Source: Arabiibacter massiliensis (lineage in GTDB: Bacteria > Actinomycetota > Coriobacteriia > Coriobacteriales > Eggerthellaceae). Taken from it: 64,000 bases of DNA. The notes under the pieces were generated by a model that was given only the letters and a program-made list of their open reading frames with translations, was not told the origin of the DNA and searched no databases. Location of the stretch: NCBI RefSeq assembly GCF_900169505.1, contig NZ_LT827021.1, positions 1,798,001 to 1,862,000 on the forward strand. Direction: 5' to 3'. Below are positions 35,968-45,055 of the stretch, piece after piece. Within the stretch, counting starts at the first letter, position 1. Every line of letters starts with the position of its first letter. The position numbers were made by a program, and so were the translations under genes.

Positions 35968-36693
35968 CTAGCACAAGACCTCGGACGCTTCGCGCATGAG
36001 GCCCTCGTCCAGGCGCACGAAACCGCGCGTCAGCTTGGAGACGCCGCGGTAGAAGCGCGTGCGGGCGCACGCGTCCAAGCAATCGCAAAAGGCATCGATC
36101 CAGTTCAGCAGATGATCGAGATGGAACGAGCGCTGCATCCGCAGGGCCTCGGCGGCGTCTTCGGCCCGGCCGGATCGCAGGGCCTGGGCCAATCGGTCGG
36201 CCTGGGCGGCCATGAACTCGAACTCGAAGCTCAAATGATCCTCCGGCGTGCGCAGCCCCTCGTCCACGGCCACCCGCGCCTCGCAGAAACGCCGGTACAC
36301 ATCGTCGCGCGCCTCCTGCATGAGCAGCCCCGTCTCGGACATGAACACGCTCTCGTAGGGCGTGGCGCGCCGCTCCTCATAGGATCCCGCGGCCAGGATG
36401 GCGCCGGCGAAGTCGGCCGCAAGCTCCTGGCGCGTGCCGCCGTCTCGATGCCTCAGGCTTGCCGCCAGGTCGGCGTATCCTTGCTGCATGAGCTCGTCAT
36501 CGATGCCCGTGCCCGTCAGGTCGGCCTCGGCCAAGCGGTCAATCCCCTCCTGGTCGAGCTCCTTGAAGTACAGCGACGACAGCATCCGGTAAAACGCCGC
36601 CCGTGCTTCGGCCTCTTGCGCAAGCGACAGGCGCATGCCCTCATCCAGCCCCGACGCCCCTCGCCTCTCGTTCGCCACGATGCGATCATCCAT
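35968..36693 (-). CDS. TorD/DmsD-family molybdoenzyme chaperone
   Basis: 241 residues, all-helical. Chaperones of this family hold the Tat signal of a molybdenum enzyme until cofactor is inserted. EDHLSFEFEFMAAQADRLAQ (about 150-170) carries the E-x-x-x-E motif region, and FHLDHLLNWIDAFCDCLDACA (about 193-213) is the conserved His-containing segment. YESVFMSETGLLMQEARDDV precedes them. The start at 36693 (MDDRIVANE) has GGGGAA before it, whereas the longer frame would add an unlikely 12 residues. The divergent catalytic subunit is the probable client. Confidence 0.85.
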   Translation of the reverse strand: MDDRIVANERRGASGLDEGMRLSLAQEAEARAAFYRMLSSLYFKELDQEGIDRLAEADLTGTGIDDELMQQGYADLAASLRHRDGGTRQELAADFAGAILAAGSYEERRATPYESVFMSETGLLMQEARDDVYRRFCEARVAVDEGLRTPEDHLSFEFEFMAAQADRLAQALRSGRAEDAAEALRMQRSFHLDHLLNWIDAFCDCLDACARTRFYRGVSKLTRGFVRLDEGLMREASEVLC

Positions 36694-36797
36694 GTTCCCC
36701 GTCCCTTCTCTCGTCTGCGGTCGCCCCATTCTAGGCTGGCGCGGGCAAGAGGCGCATCGAACGTTTCGCTCTATCTTGCCGTGCGGCCAGGCTCGGA

Positions 36798-36816
36798 CTA
36801 GTCACCGATTGACTAG
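36798..36816. promoter_or_regulatory. CTAGTCA-N5-TGACTAG dyad, candidate operator
   Basis: Perfect 7-bp arms between the divergent torD-like gene and the Mo operon. The right half contains TTGACT, a possible -35. This is the obvious candidate for the site of LuxR regulator no. 3. Confidence 0.6.
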
Positions 36817-36918
36817 AGCGCGCTCTCCCCATCCTTGATTTAGAACGCAGGTGACGATGCGCCGCACGTCGAGCGCTCGTAGGGTGGCCTCGTCGAGAAA
36901 ACGGCGAAGGGGGACACC

Positions 36919-37587
36919 TTGACGAACAGAGACGGGCGCGCCGACGCGCCGACCGAGGAAGAAGTCGCTTCCGTGGCCAATTGCCTTTTCAACCATCCGC
37001 GCCATCGCGAGTTGCTCTACAAGGCGCTCGCATTCTGCTCCGAAGAGCGCGCGCACGGCGACGCCGAGGCTCATCTGGCGGATCAGCCCGAGGCCGCCTC
37101 AGCTCTCCAAACTCCTTACGCGCTCCTGCGCAACCTCGTCGCCGCGGGCGGGCTCTCGCTCCTCGCTTACGACGAGGACGGCCGCATCATCGACGACGAG
37201 CGCGCCGAGGAGCTGCGGGCCGCGGGGCTCGACGACGACGCCATCGAGGACCTTGTCGCGGAGTATCGCCTGGTCGCCACGGCGGCAGGGCGGGCGGCGC
37301 GCGACCTGCTCGCCCCCGAACGCCGGGTGGCGGCGATTGTCAACCGGACGCCCTCCCGACGCGAAGCGTACGCGCGGGTGCTCGGCTTCTGCACCGAGCC
37401 GCGCACGCTCGACGAGATCAACTCGCTGCTCGCGGACGATCCCGCCCTGGCCCCCAGCCGACTGAGCGCGGGACAGAGGCTGCATCCCTCCTACTTCGTC
37501 GATCGACTGGAGGAGGCGGGCGGATTGGTCTGGGACGGAGCATGGGTCACCACCGCTGCGGGGAAGCGCACCCTCGCAGCGGTTTGA
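36919..37587 (+). CDS. Unknown protein with two similar winged-helix-like halves
   Basis: 222 residues; no family recognised. Two halves look alike: HRELLYKALAFCSEER...ALLRNLVAAGGLSLLAYDEDG (about 29-85) and RREAYARVLGFCTEPR...YFVDRLEEAGGLVWDGAWVTT (about 147-215). Each has three helices followed by a short beta hairpin, as in winged-helix domains. It is the first gene of the Mo operon, 63 bases before the catalytic subunit. It may be a DNA-binding or a small accessory factor; not a known chaperone type. Confidence 0.75.
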   Translation: MTNRDGRADAPTEEEVASVANCLFNHPRHRELLYKALAFCSEERAHGDAEAHLADQPEAASALQTPYALLRNLVAAGGLSLLAYDEDGRIIDDERAEELRAAGLDDDAIEDLVAEYRLVATAAGRAARDLLAPERRVAAIVNRTPSRREAYARVLGFCTEPRTLDEINSLLADDPALAPSRLSAGQRLHPSYFVDRLEEAGGLVWDGAWVTTAAGKRTLAAV

Positions 37588-37650
37588 CAGGCGGGCGGAA
37601 CCCCGTTCGCCATATAACGAGACGAACCCAGAGAACAAGAAGGAGGGACT

Positions 37651-40470
37651 ATGTCAGCAACCAACCTCACCAGGCGCAGCTTCATGAAGGCATCGGCGCT
37701 CGCCGCGGGAGCGGCCGCGCTCGGAAGCGGCGTCGCCACGGTGAGCAACCTGGTGGAAAGCGACAAGGCCTACGCAGAGGACGAGGTCAAACTCGTGCAC
37801 ACGTCGTGCCGCGCCTGCATTTCCAACTGCGGCATCATCGCGCACGTGCGAAACGGGCGCGTGGTGAAGCTTGAGGGCGATCCGGCCGACCCTATGTCCG
37901 AGGGACGCGTGTGCCCCAAGGGCCTGTCGGGCATCCAGGCGCTCTACCATCCCAACCGCAACAAGTACCCCATGAAGCGCGTGGGCGAACGAGGCGGCAA
38001 CGAGTGGGAGCGCATCACCTGGGAGGAAGCGATCGACACCATCGCCGACGCGCTCATGGACATGAAGGCGAAGACGGGCCTCGAAGGCCTGCTGTGCTCC
38101 ACGGGAGGCGGCGGCAATCCGCAGTTCTTCAGCCCGCCGCGCTTCCGCAACTTCTGGGGCGCGGGCAACGTGTTCGAACCGGGCTGCGCCCAGTGCTACC
38201 TGCCGCGCAACTACACCATGCCGCTCATCAATGGTACCGGCGACACATCCATCGCCGACTCGGGGTGCGCCGAGCTCTACAACCCGAAGGTGTCCATCGA
38301 CACGTACGTCATGTGGGGCACCGGTCCCGCGCAGCACGCGCCCTCGTCGGCCGGCCGCGCCGTGGTGGAGCTGCGCGCAGCCGGCACGAAGACCGTCGTG
38401 ATCGATCCGCGCTTCACGCCCGATGCGGCGCGCGCCGACGTGTGGCTACCCATCCGACCGGGCACCGATGTCGCCATGATGCTGGGCTGGGTGCGCTACC
38501 TCATCGAGCACAAGCTCTACGACGAGGAGTTCTGCGCGAAGTGGACCAACCTGCCGTTTTTGGTTGATCCGAACGATCCCGCCGGGGCGCTGCTGCGCGC
38601 GAGCAAGGTGTTCGACGACGTCACGGCCGAGAACGAGGGCTACGTGTACTTCGACGAGAAGACCGGCCAAGTGACGAAGGCCTTCGCGCTGGCCCCCGAC
38701 AACGAAGACTCCTACCACCCCGCCCTCTTCGGCTCCTACGACGTGACGCTGGCTGACGGCACCGTCATCAAAGCAAAAACCGCGTTCGAGGCCTACAAGG
38801 AGCAGGCCGACGAGTTCACGCTCGGGCACGTGGCCGAGGTGTGCATGGTGGACGCGGCCGACCTTGAGGAGGCTATCAAGCTGTACGCCGAGTGCGAATC
38901 CGGCGGCATCAGCCTGGGCGTGGCAACCGACCAATACCCGCAGTCCACGCAGGCTGCCATCGGCGCGGCGGCGCTCGACTGCATGATGGGATACATCGAC
39001 AAGCCCGGCAGCCCCGCCAACAACTTCCCGCATTCGGCGGAGTCCACCGTGTTCCCCACCGGCTTCATGGGCGACGCGCCCTATCAGTTCCAAACGCCCG
39101 AGAACGTCGCGAACCGCCTGGGCTACGTGGAGCACAAGGGGCTGGGCGGATGGATGCACAGCCACATCCCCACCATCCTGAACGCCATCCTCACCGGCGA
39201 GCCTTACCAGCCGCACATCTGGATCGAGCGCTCGGGCAACAAGATGGCCATGCTGGGCAACTCCGCATCGTGGGTGGACGCGTTCCCCAAGCTCGACCTT
39301 ATCGTGCACATGTACATGTACCCCACGTCGTTCAGCACCGAGGCGGCCGACCTCCTGCTGCCCACGGCGGAATGGCTGGAGACGGCGTTTCTCCAGGGCC
39401 GGCTGTACACCGTGCTGCTCCGCCAGCCGGTGACGAACCTGTTCGAGTGCATCGACGAGACGTTCATCTGGTCCATGCTGGCCAAGGCGTTGGCCGAACG
39501 CGGGCACGAGGGCATGCAGAAGGCGTTCGACCCCGAGGCGTGCGGCATGACGCCGACGTACTGGAACACCATGGAGGAGTACTACGAGTTCGTGGCGTCC
39601 AACGCCGGCATGACCTGGGACGAGCTGGTGGCGAAGGCCCCTTACAACGACGTCGAGCCCGAAGAGTACTGGAACGCCCCCTACGAGCAAACGTACAAGG
39701 GCCTCGCGCGCGACGGGAAGACCTACGCCGGCTTCGGCCGCTGCGCCGCGGGCGATATCAAGGACAACCCGCTCAAGTGCGGTCCCTACGGCGACACGAT
39801 GATCTACATCGGCCGCCACGGCACCGAGAAGTTCGAGATGCCGCCCGCTTCCGTCGAGTACGAGCCCATGCCCTACTACCGGGAGTCGGAGGACATCCAG
39901 CAGTACGGCGACGACTACCCGCTCGTGCTCACGGAAGGCCGCATCCCCCACTTCCACCACGGCACGCTGCGCAACAACCCCTATATCCGCGAGATCTACC
40001 CCGCACCTGAGGTATGGATCAGCCCCGAGTACGCCGCCGAGCACGGCATCGCGGACGGCGACTGGGTGAACGTGAAGTCGCCCCGCACCGACGGCCTGGA
40101 CGTGTTTTGCAACCTGGACACGGGCGAGGAGCTCACCTCCGAAGGGCAGGCGCTCGTCAAGGACGGCATCTTCGGCGTGGCCCGCGTCACCGAGGGCATC
40201 GCGAAGGGCAGCGCCTACATGGAGCGGTTCTGGAACCCCGAGTTCCTCGAGGCGGGCGCCGATCCTCGCAAGAGCTGGACGACCAGCAACATGAACGTGC
40301 TTACGAAGAACACGGGCTATTACAACCCCGAGTTCGGAACCTACACCCTGCGCGGCATCAACGTGAAGATCGAGAAGGCCGAACGCCCCGAAGGCATCTG
40401 GTATGAGCCGACCGACTTCGCCCCTTGGCTGCCGCAACCGTCTGAGAACACCGGAGGAGGTGCCGCATAA
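37651..40470 (+). CDS. Tat-exported bis-MGD molybdopterin oxidoreductase, Cys-ligand type
   Basis: 939 residues. Tat signal TRRSFMKAS (7-15). The N-terminal cluster is Cys53, Cys56, Cys60 and Cys88 (SCRACISNC and RVCPKG). GCAQCYLPRN (178-187) holds a Cys at 182 in the context C-Y-L-P-R, which parallels the C-K-G-P-R of the two catechol-dehydroxylase-like enzymes in this window and is a likely molybdenum ligand. GNSASWVDAFPKL and LTEGRIPHFHHGTLRNNP are cofactor-domain segments. Members with Cys ligands include thiosulfate/polysulfide reductases and catechol dehydroxylases. The substrate cannot be told. Downstream genes give it an electron-transfer chain. Confidence 0.88.
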   Translation: MSATNLTRRSFMKASALAAGAAALGSGVATVSNLVESDKAYAEDEVKLVHTSCRACISNCGIIAHVRNGRVVKLEGDPADPMSEGRVCPKGLSGIQALYHPNRNKYPMKRVGERGGNEWERITWEEAIDTIADALMDMKAKTGLEGLLCSTGGGGNPQFFSPPRFRNFWGAGNVFEPGCAQCYLPRNYTMPLINGTGDTSIADSGCAELYNPKVSIDTYVMWGTGPAQHAPSSAGRAVVELRAAGTKTVVIDPRFTPDAARADVWLPIRPGTDVAMMLGWVRYLIEHKLYDEEFCAKWTNLPFLVDPNDPAGALLRASKVFDDVTAENEGYVYFDEKTGQVTKAFALAPDNEDSYHPALFGSYDVTLADGTVIKAKTAFEAYKEQADEFTLGHVAEVCMVDAADLEEAIKLYAECESGGISLGVATDQYPQSTQAAIGAAALDCMMGYIDKPGSPANNFPHSAESTVFPTGFMGDAPYQFQTPENVANRLGYVEHKGLGGWMHSHIPTILNAILTGEPYQPHIWIERSGNKMAMLGNSASWVDAFPKLDLIVHMYMYPTSFSTEAADLLLPTAEWLETAFLQGRLYTVLLRQPVTNLFECIDETFIWSMLAKALAERGHEGMQKAFDPEACGMTPTYWNTMEEYYEFVASNAGMTWDELVAKAPYNDVEPEEYWNAPYEQTYKGLARDGKTYAGFGRCAAGDIKDNPLKCGPYGDTMIYIGRHGTEKFEMPPASVEYEPMPYYRESEDIQQYGDDYPLVLTEGRIPHFHHGTLRNNPYIREIYPAPEVWISPEYAAEHGIADGDWVNVKSPRTDGLDVFCNLDTGEELTSEGQALVKDGIFGVARVTEGIAKGSAYMERFWNPEFLEAGADPRKSWTTSNMNVLTKNTGYYNPEFGTYTLRGINVKIEKAERPEGIWYEPTDFAPWLPQPSENTGGGAA

Positions 40471-41057
40471 TGTCGCATTACGCTATCGTCGTCGACCTCG
40501 ACCGCTGCATCGGCTGCCACGGCTGCGAGATCGCCTGCAAGAACGAGAACGAGGTGGAGCTGGGCTCGTTCTGGAGCAAGGTGGTGCAGGTGGGCCCGTT
40601 CGGGGACTACCCGCGCCTGCAGCAGTACTTCCTGCCCGTCATGTGCCAGCAGTGCGCCGACTCGCCGTGCACCCACGTGTGCCCCACGGGCGCGTCGTAC
40701 CGCGACCCCGAAACGAACGTGGTGCTGGTGGATAAGGAGAAGTGCATCGGCTGCAAGTACTGCATGATGGCCTGCCCCTACGGGGTGCGCTCGTGGAGCC
40801 CCTCGGAGAGCGTCGTTGAGAAGTGCACGCTCTGCGGCCAGCTAACCAGCATCGGCGAGCAGCCGAAGTGCGTGGCCGCGTGCTGCGGATCGGCTCGCTT
40901 CTACGGCGACCTGGACGATCCGAGCTCCGACGCCTCGAAGGCGCTCGCCGCTGCGGATGCGGACGCCGTGCATCGCCTGAAGGACGTGGGCAACGCGCCG
41001 CAGACGGCCTACATCCTGTCGCCGAAGTACGCCGAATGGAAGGAGGAGATCGACTAA
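40470..41057 (+). CDS. DmsB-like 4Fe-4S electron-transfer subunit
   Basis: 195 residues with four motifs: CIGCHGCEIAC, CQQCADSPCTHVC, CIGCKYCMMAC and CTLCGQLTSIGEQPKCVAAC. It shares its start with the stop of the preceding gene (ATAATG overlap by one base) and overlaps the next one likewise. So the three genes are tightly coupled. It would shuttle electrons from the NrfD-like anchor to the catalytic subunit. Confidence 0.9.
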   Translation: MSHYAIVVDLDRCIGCHGCEIACKNENEVELGSFWSKVVQVGPFGDYPRLQQYFLPVMCQQCADSPCTHVCPTGASYRDPETNVVLVDKEKCIGCKYCMMACPYGVRSWSPSESVVEKCTLCGQLTSIGEQPKCVAACCGSARFYGDLDDPSSDASKALAAADADAVHRLKDVGNAPQTAYILSPKYAEWKEEID

Positions 41058-41860
41058 TGGATATCCAATGGTCCCTCGTGCTCTTCACCGCCCTCACCGG
41101 GTTGGGCGGCTGGCTGTTCTTCTTCGTCTGCCTCAACGTCTTCACGCGCAAGACCGACAAAGGCGCGCTCGTCGGCGCCGTCGCCTCGTTCGCGTTGCTG
41201 GCGGTGGGCGGCCTCGCCTCCGTCACGCACCTGTCCCATCCCGATCGCATGCTGGGCGCGCTGCAGCACCCCACGTCGGGCATCTTCACCGAGGCCGTGC
41301 TCGTGGGCCTGCTCGCCATCGTCATCGCGGCCTTCGCCGTCATGGTGAAGCGCGGCATCGACGGCGGAGCGCTCAAGGCGGTCGCCGCCATCGGCATGGC
41401 TCTGGGGGTGCTCATGTCGTTCATGGCCGGTCAGAGCTACCTCATGTCTGCCATCGCCGCCTGGAACACCGAGCTGCTGCCGCTCGGCTACCTGAGCACG
41501 GCAGCCGCCTCGGGAGCCTCCGCCTACCTGGCGCTCATCGCCGTCCAGAAAGCGGACGACAAGGCGCTGTCGTTCGCCGGACTGACGACGCTTGTCGCCG
41601 GCGCGGTGTCGCTCGTCGCCGTGATCGCGTACGGGGCCGCTTCGGGCGCCTTCGCTGGAGAAGGCACGCTGCTCGTAGCGGCGGCGGTGTGCGGCGGCGC
41701 TCTGCCCGCCGCGTGCGGAGCCTTCGCCTGGAAGAAAGTCGATAAGGCGCTGACCTGGGGGGCGGTCGCCCTTGTCGTCGCGATCGCCGGCTCGGTGGCG
41801 TTCCGCTGCGCCATGTGGGTCGTCGGCGCGGGCCTGTACGACTTCTTCGGGCTGATCTAG
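41057..41860 (+). CDS. NrfD/DmsC-like membrane anchor
   Basis: 267 residues with about eight membrane segments. GLASVTHLSHPDRMLGALQHPTSGIFTEAV (about 54-83) corresponds to the quinol-side segment seen in DmsC and NrfD proteins. The end VAFRCAMWVVGAGLYDFFGLI is family-like. It overlaps the Fe-S gene by one base. Electrons from menaquinol would enter here. Confidence 0.86.
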   Translation: MDIQWSLVLFTALTGLGGWLFFFVCLNVFTRKTDKGALVGAVASFALLAVGGLASVTHLSHPDRMLGALQHPTSGIFTEAVLVGLLAIVIAAFAVMVKRGIDGGALKAVAAIGMALGVLMSFMAGQSYLMSAIAAWNTELLPLGYLSTAAASGASAYLALIAVQKADDKALSFAGLTTLVAGAVSLVAVIAYGAASGAFAGEGTLLVAAAVCGGALPAACGAFAWKKVDKALTWGAVALVVAIAGSVAFRCAMWVVGAGLYDFFGLI

Positions 41861-41864
41861 CCTC

Positions 41865-41898
41865 CCTGGAAGGCGCCGCCTCGACGGCGCCTTCCAGG
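41865..41898 (+). terminator. Perfect 14-bp hairpin between the anchor and NapG-like genes
   Basis: CCTGGAAGGCGCCG (41865-41878) pairs with 41885-41898. No T run follows, and 145 bases separate the two genes. It may reduce read-through into the NapGH-like part or protect the upstream message from decay. Confidence 0.6.
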
Positions 41899-42005
41899 CT
41901 TCCAAGCTGGCGGCGGGGCGCTGCCCCCTCCCCCCTCCCTGGTAGCGCCTCGCCGCCAGCTTCGAGCACCTCCCATCCCCCGCTTCCGTTTCAAGGAGCA
42001 TCGCC

Positions 42006-42590
42006 ATGCACACCTCACTCACCCGCAGATCGTTTCTCGCCGGCGGCGCGCTCGTCGCTGCGAGCTTCGCCGTCGGCGGAACCGCCCAGGCGCTTGACGG
42101 CGGCGACGCCCCGCTGCGGCCGCCGAGCGCGGAGGACGAAGGGCTCTTCCAAGCGCTCTGCCTGAAATGCGATCGGTGCCGCTCCGCGTGCCCGCAAGGG
42201 TGCATCCGCACCGGCGTGCTGGAAGACGGCCTGCTGAGCTGGCGCACGCCCATCATGGACTTCCATCGCGGCATCTGCGACTTCTGCGGACGCTGCGAGG
42301 ACGTGTGCCCCACCGGCGCTTTGGCGGGCGTGGACGAGGAGGTCAACCGCATCGGTACAGCCATCGTGGATCAGGAACGCTGCATCGCCTGGATACAGGG
42401 CAGCTGCCGCATCTGCGTGGACGCATGTCCCTACGAGGCATTGACCGCGGACTCGTCGGGCCGCCCCGTGGTGGACGTCGCCCGCTGCAACGGCTGCGGC
42501 ATCTGCGAGAACCGCTGCCCGTCGAACGCGTACCGATCCTTCGCCGGAGGCGTGCGGCGAGGCATCAACGTGGAGAGGAGCGAGGGATAG
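42006..42590 (+). CDS. NapG-like ferredoxin with Tat signal
   Basis: 194 residues. Tat signal TRRSFLAGGALVAASF (5-20). Four Cys motifs follow: CLKCDRCRSACPQGC, CDFCGRCEDVC, CRICVDAC with an upstream Cys, and CNGCGICENRC. This matches NapG, a periplasmic ferredoxin that works with NapH in quinol oxidation. There is no nap catalytic gene here, so it probably provides an extra electron route to the bis-MGD enzyme. Confidence 0.85.
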   Translation: MHTSLTRRSFLAGGALVAASFAVGGTAQALDGGDAPLRPPSAEDEGLFQALCLKCDRCRSACPQGCIRTGVLEDGLLSWRTPIMDFHRGICDFCGRCEDVCPTGALAGVDEEVNRIGTAIVDQERCIAWIQGSCRICVDACPYEALTADSSGRPVVDVARCNGCGICENRCPSNAYRSFAGGVRRGINVERSEG

Positions 42591-42592
42591 CC

Positions 42593-43528
42593 ATGCGAGA
42601 AAACGATCATCCCACCCCTTCGGACGAACCGCCGAAGCCTTCCGGGCGCTTCCCCTTCCGGCGGGCGCGCGCCCTCGTTTTCGCGAGCGTCGTCGCGCTC
42701 GTAGCGGCCGGCCTCGTCTTCCGCACCGGCACGGGCACGCCCTCGTCGTTCGGCATCGACGCCGTCGCGGCGCTCTGCCCGCTCGGAGCGCTCGAAACCA
42801 TGATCGGCTCGAAGGAGGTCGTGCTGCACCCCGTGCTTCTATTGGCGGGCATGGCGCTTGCCGTGGCGCTCGTCGGCAAGGCGTTCTGCGCGTGGATGTG
42901 CCCCGCTCCGTGGCTCGAGCGCCTCATCAGGCCCAAGAAGAAGGTTTTGCGCGATGATGCGTGCAAGCGCGAGGGCGAAACGGGGCGCGAAGGGTGTCAC
43001 GGCTGCACCACGTGCGTGCTCCAGCCCGTCGGCGGGAAGCGAGACGGCGTGCGCTTCGACACCCGACACGCCTCGCTGCTTGGTGCGTTGGGCGCGACCG
43101 CAGTGTTCGGCTTCCCGGTGTTCTGCCTCGTGTGCCCCATCGGCCTCACGTTCGCCACGTTCATTGGGCTCTGGCATCTGCTCCGATTCAACGAGACGTC
43201 GTGGGGCCTGCTGATTTTCCCGGCTATCTTGCTGGTCGAAGTGGTGTTCCTACGGAAATGGTGTGCGAAGATCTGCCCCGTGAGCGCGCTCGTCTCGCTT
43301 CTCGCCGTCGCGAACCGCACGCTGCGACCCCGCGTCCGTCGCGAAGCGTGCCTGCGCACGTCCGGCATAGACTGCCGCGCGTGCGTGGAGGCGTGCCCTG
43401 AGCAGGTCGATCCCCACAGCGCGCGCATTCCCGAATGCTCCAAGTGCGGCGCATGCGTGGAGGCTTGCCCGGCGAACGCCATCAGCATCAAGGTGCGGGA
43501 GAAAACCAGCGGGAGAAGCATGCCCTAG
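42593..43528 (+). CDS. NapH-like membrane ferredoxin
   Basis: 311 residues with four or so membrane segments. CAWMCPAPWLERL and CLVCPIGL carry the conserved Cys-x3-Cys-Pro of NapH, and CAKICPVSALVSL is the third. Two 4Fe-4S motifs are at the C-terminal cytoplasmic end (CRACVEACPEQ and CSKCGACVEACPANAI). NapH takes electrons from menaquinol and gives them to NapG. It starts 3 bases after the previous stop. Confidence 0.87.
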   Translation: MRENDHPTPSDEPPKPSGRFPFRRARALVFASVVALVAAGLVFRTGTGTPSSFGIDAVAALCPLGALETMIGSKEVVLHPVLLLAGMALAVALVGKAFCAWMCPAPWLERLIRPKKKVLRDDACKREGETGREGCHGCTTCVLQPVGGKRDGVRFDTRHASLLGALGATAVFGFPVFCLVCPIGLTFATFIGLWHLLRFNETSWGLLIFPAILLVEVVFLRKWCAKICPVSALVSLLAVANRTLRPRVRREACLRTSGIDCRACVEACPEQVDPHSARIPECSKCGACVEACPANAISIKVREKTSGRSMP

Positions 43529-43585
43529 GCGACTGGGACAGGGAGCCTTTCCCGCCCCGGAGAGCAGTGCCGCTGGCAGCCCATT

Positions 43586-44929
43586 TCATGCCAGGTACAC
43601 CGTGTTTTTTCCTTTGCCGACGCGGAAGAGCAGTCCCCGTTCCTGCAGACGGGAGAGAAGCCGGACGGTCGCCGACTGCGAGGTGCCGAGCTCCTCCTCC
43701 ACTTCCTTGCGCGTGATCTCGCCGCGCTCCTTCGCCAGCTGAACGACGGCGTACTCGATGCGGGAGACCGACCGATCGGGCGAAGCGGACGTCGCGCCGA
43801 AGAAGGGGCCAGTCGGCTCGACAAGCTCTTCAGGCGCATGCCGGTCGTCGCGCATCGACGGCAGCGTCACCTTGAGCGCGTTGTCGCTCACGTCGAAGCG
43901 AGGGGCTTGGCGCGAGCCCTCGTAGCTGCCCATGATCTTCTGCACGCCTGTGCCGTACGCCTCGACCCACTTGAGACGGTACAGCACGTTCGCCAAACGG
44001 GGATTGCGGCTCACGGAGACGCCGGTCTTCATATCGTTTTCCGAAATACCCGGGCGCAGGCCCCCGATGTTGAGGAACTCGGCGCGGTCGTCGAACACGC
44101 TCACCAGCGCCGGACCGGGCACCGCGTATTCCCGATGGACGAACATGTTGAGCAGCGCCTCGCGCACGGCGACCTCGGGATAATCGCGCATGTCGATGCG
44201 CCGCATGTCGGGGCCTATCTCCGAGCGCGTGGCGTTGTAGCGGTCGACGAAGCTCAGCACCTCTCTGAACTGGCGGAAAAGAGAGCCTTCGAATTCGAAA
44301 CGGTCCAAGAACGTGGCTTTGACCGCGCCTTGGAACACGGCGGCCTTCACGGTGGCCGGACACTGGTCGGACAGGAGCAGGGCGAGGTTCGTGAACAGGC
44401 CGTCCTCGTCGATCAGGCCGAGCGTCCGCATATGATGGACCTCGAACGGCACGCCGGCATCACCGAACGCCCGAGCCGCCTCCTCGAACGTGAGATCCTG
44501 GACAAGCGAGCGCTCGTTCTCGTACGAGTCGCCCGCCGCTTCTTTTATCATGGCCAGAATGGCGGCCTCCGACGCGGGCGCGGAGAGAGCTCCCTGCCTC
44601 ACGTACACACCTTCAGGACGGATCCCCTTTTCAGCCAGGTAGTAGGGACGCGCCGTGCCGCGCCGAACTTCGACGCGCACAATGGGCTTTCCCTCCCGCT
44701 CCTCCACCTGCGCATGCACGAAGAGGGTGACGTCCGGCTTGATGGCGTTGCCCGCCGACTGCATGATCTTGACGATGCACTGGTCGCAATCGTCGACGCC
44801 GACCGTGTTGCCCTCGTCATCGACGCCCACGAGCAGCGTCCCGCCCTCGCTGTTGGCGAAGGCGACGATGGTCTTTTTGATGCCGTCGGTCCATTGCCTC
44901 TTGTATTCCAGAGCGGGCCCTTCGTGCAT
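43586..44929 (-). CDS. AlbA_2/Schlafen-type regulator with ATP-binding and winged-helix parts
   Basis: 447 residues. The N-terminal AlbA_2 domain contains FANSEGGTLLVGVDDEGNTVGVDD (about 24-47). A segment ALLNMFVHREYAVPGPALVSVFDDRAEFLNIGG (about 265-297) is typical of the HATPase_c_4 region. A winged helix is at the C-terminus (ITRKEVEEELGTSQSATVRLLSRLQERGLL, about 408-437). Such proteins are transcriptional regulators or mobile-element-associated. Its promoter region contains a 10-bp-phased repeat array that is probably its own operator. Confidence 0.85.
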   Translation of the reverse strand: MHEGPALEYKRQWTDGIKKTIVAFANSEGGTLLVGVDDEGNTVGVDDCDQCIVKIMQSAGNAIKPDVTLFVHAQVEEREGKPIVRVEVRRGTARPYYLAEKGIRPEGVYVRQGALSAPASEAAILAMIKEAAGDSYENERSLVQDLTFEEAARAFGDAGVPFEVHHMRTLGLIDEDGLFTNLALLLSDQCPATVKAAVFQGAVKATFLDRFEFEGSLFRQFREVLSFVDRYNATRSEIGPDMRRIDMRDYPEVAVREALLNMFVHREYAVPGPALVSVFDDRAEFLNIGGLRPGISENDMKTGVSVSRNPRLANVLYRLKWVEAYGTGVQKIMGSYEGSRQAPRFDVSDNALKVTLPSMRDDRHAPEELVEPTGPFFGATSASPDRSVSRIEYAVVQLAKERGEITRKEVEEELGTSQSATVRLLSRLQERGLLFRVGKGKNTVYLA

Positions 44930-44947
44930 GTCGTTCCTTTCGCCGCC

Positions 44948-45016
44948 TTCTACCTGATTCTACCTGATTCTACCTGATTCGAATCGTTTCTCATCTATTC
45001 TAACCGATTCTAACCA
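44948..45016 (-). promoter_or_regulatory. Array of about seven 10-bp-phased repeats (operator)
   Basis: On the minus strand the units read GGTTAGAATC, GGTTAGAATA, GATGAGAAAC, GATTCGAATC and three AGGTAGAATC-like units, each exactly 10 bp after the last. Identical TTCTACCTGA units are seen on the plus strand at 44948-44977. One unit per helical turn puts all half-sites on one face of the DNA. It ends 19 bases before the regulator start, so autoregulation is likely. Confidence 0.7.
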
Positions 45017-45055
45017 CAAGATGAAGAGAAAAGAGCAGAATCCAGCCAGAAACCC

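Noticed and set aside
31923-35999. A very long open frame on the plus strand across the PTS-like gene, guaB and LuxR no. 3
   Set aside because: It runs antisense or out of frame through clear genes and gives Arg/His/Gly-rich sequence without motifs; such frames are usual in GC-rich DNA.
44948-45016. CRISPR array
   Set aside because: The units are 10 bp with no spacers and no cas gene nearby.
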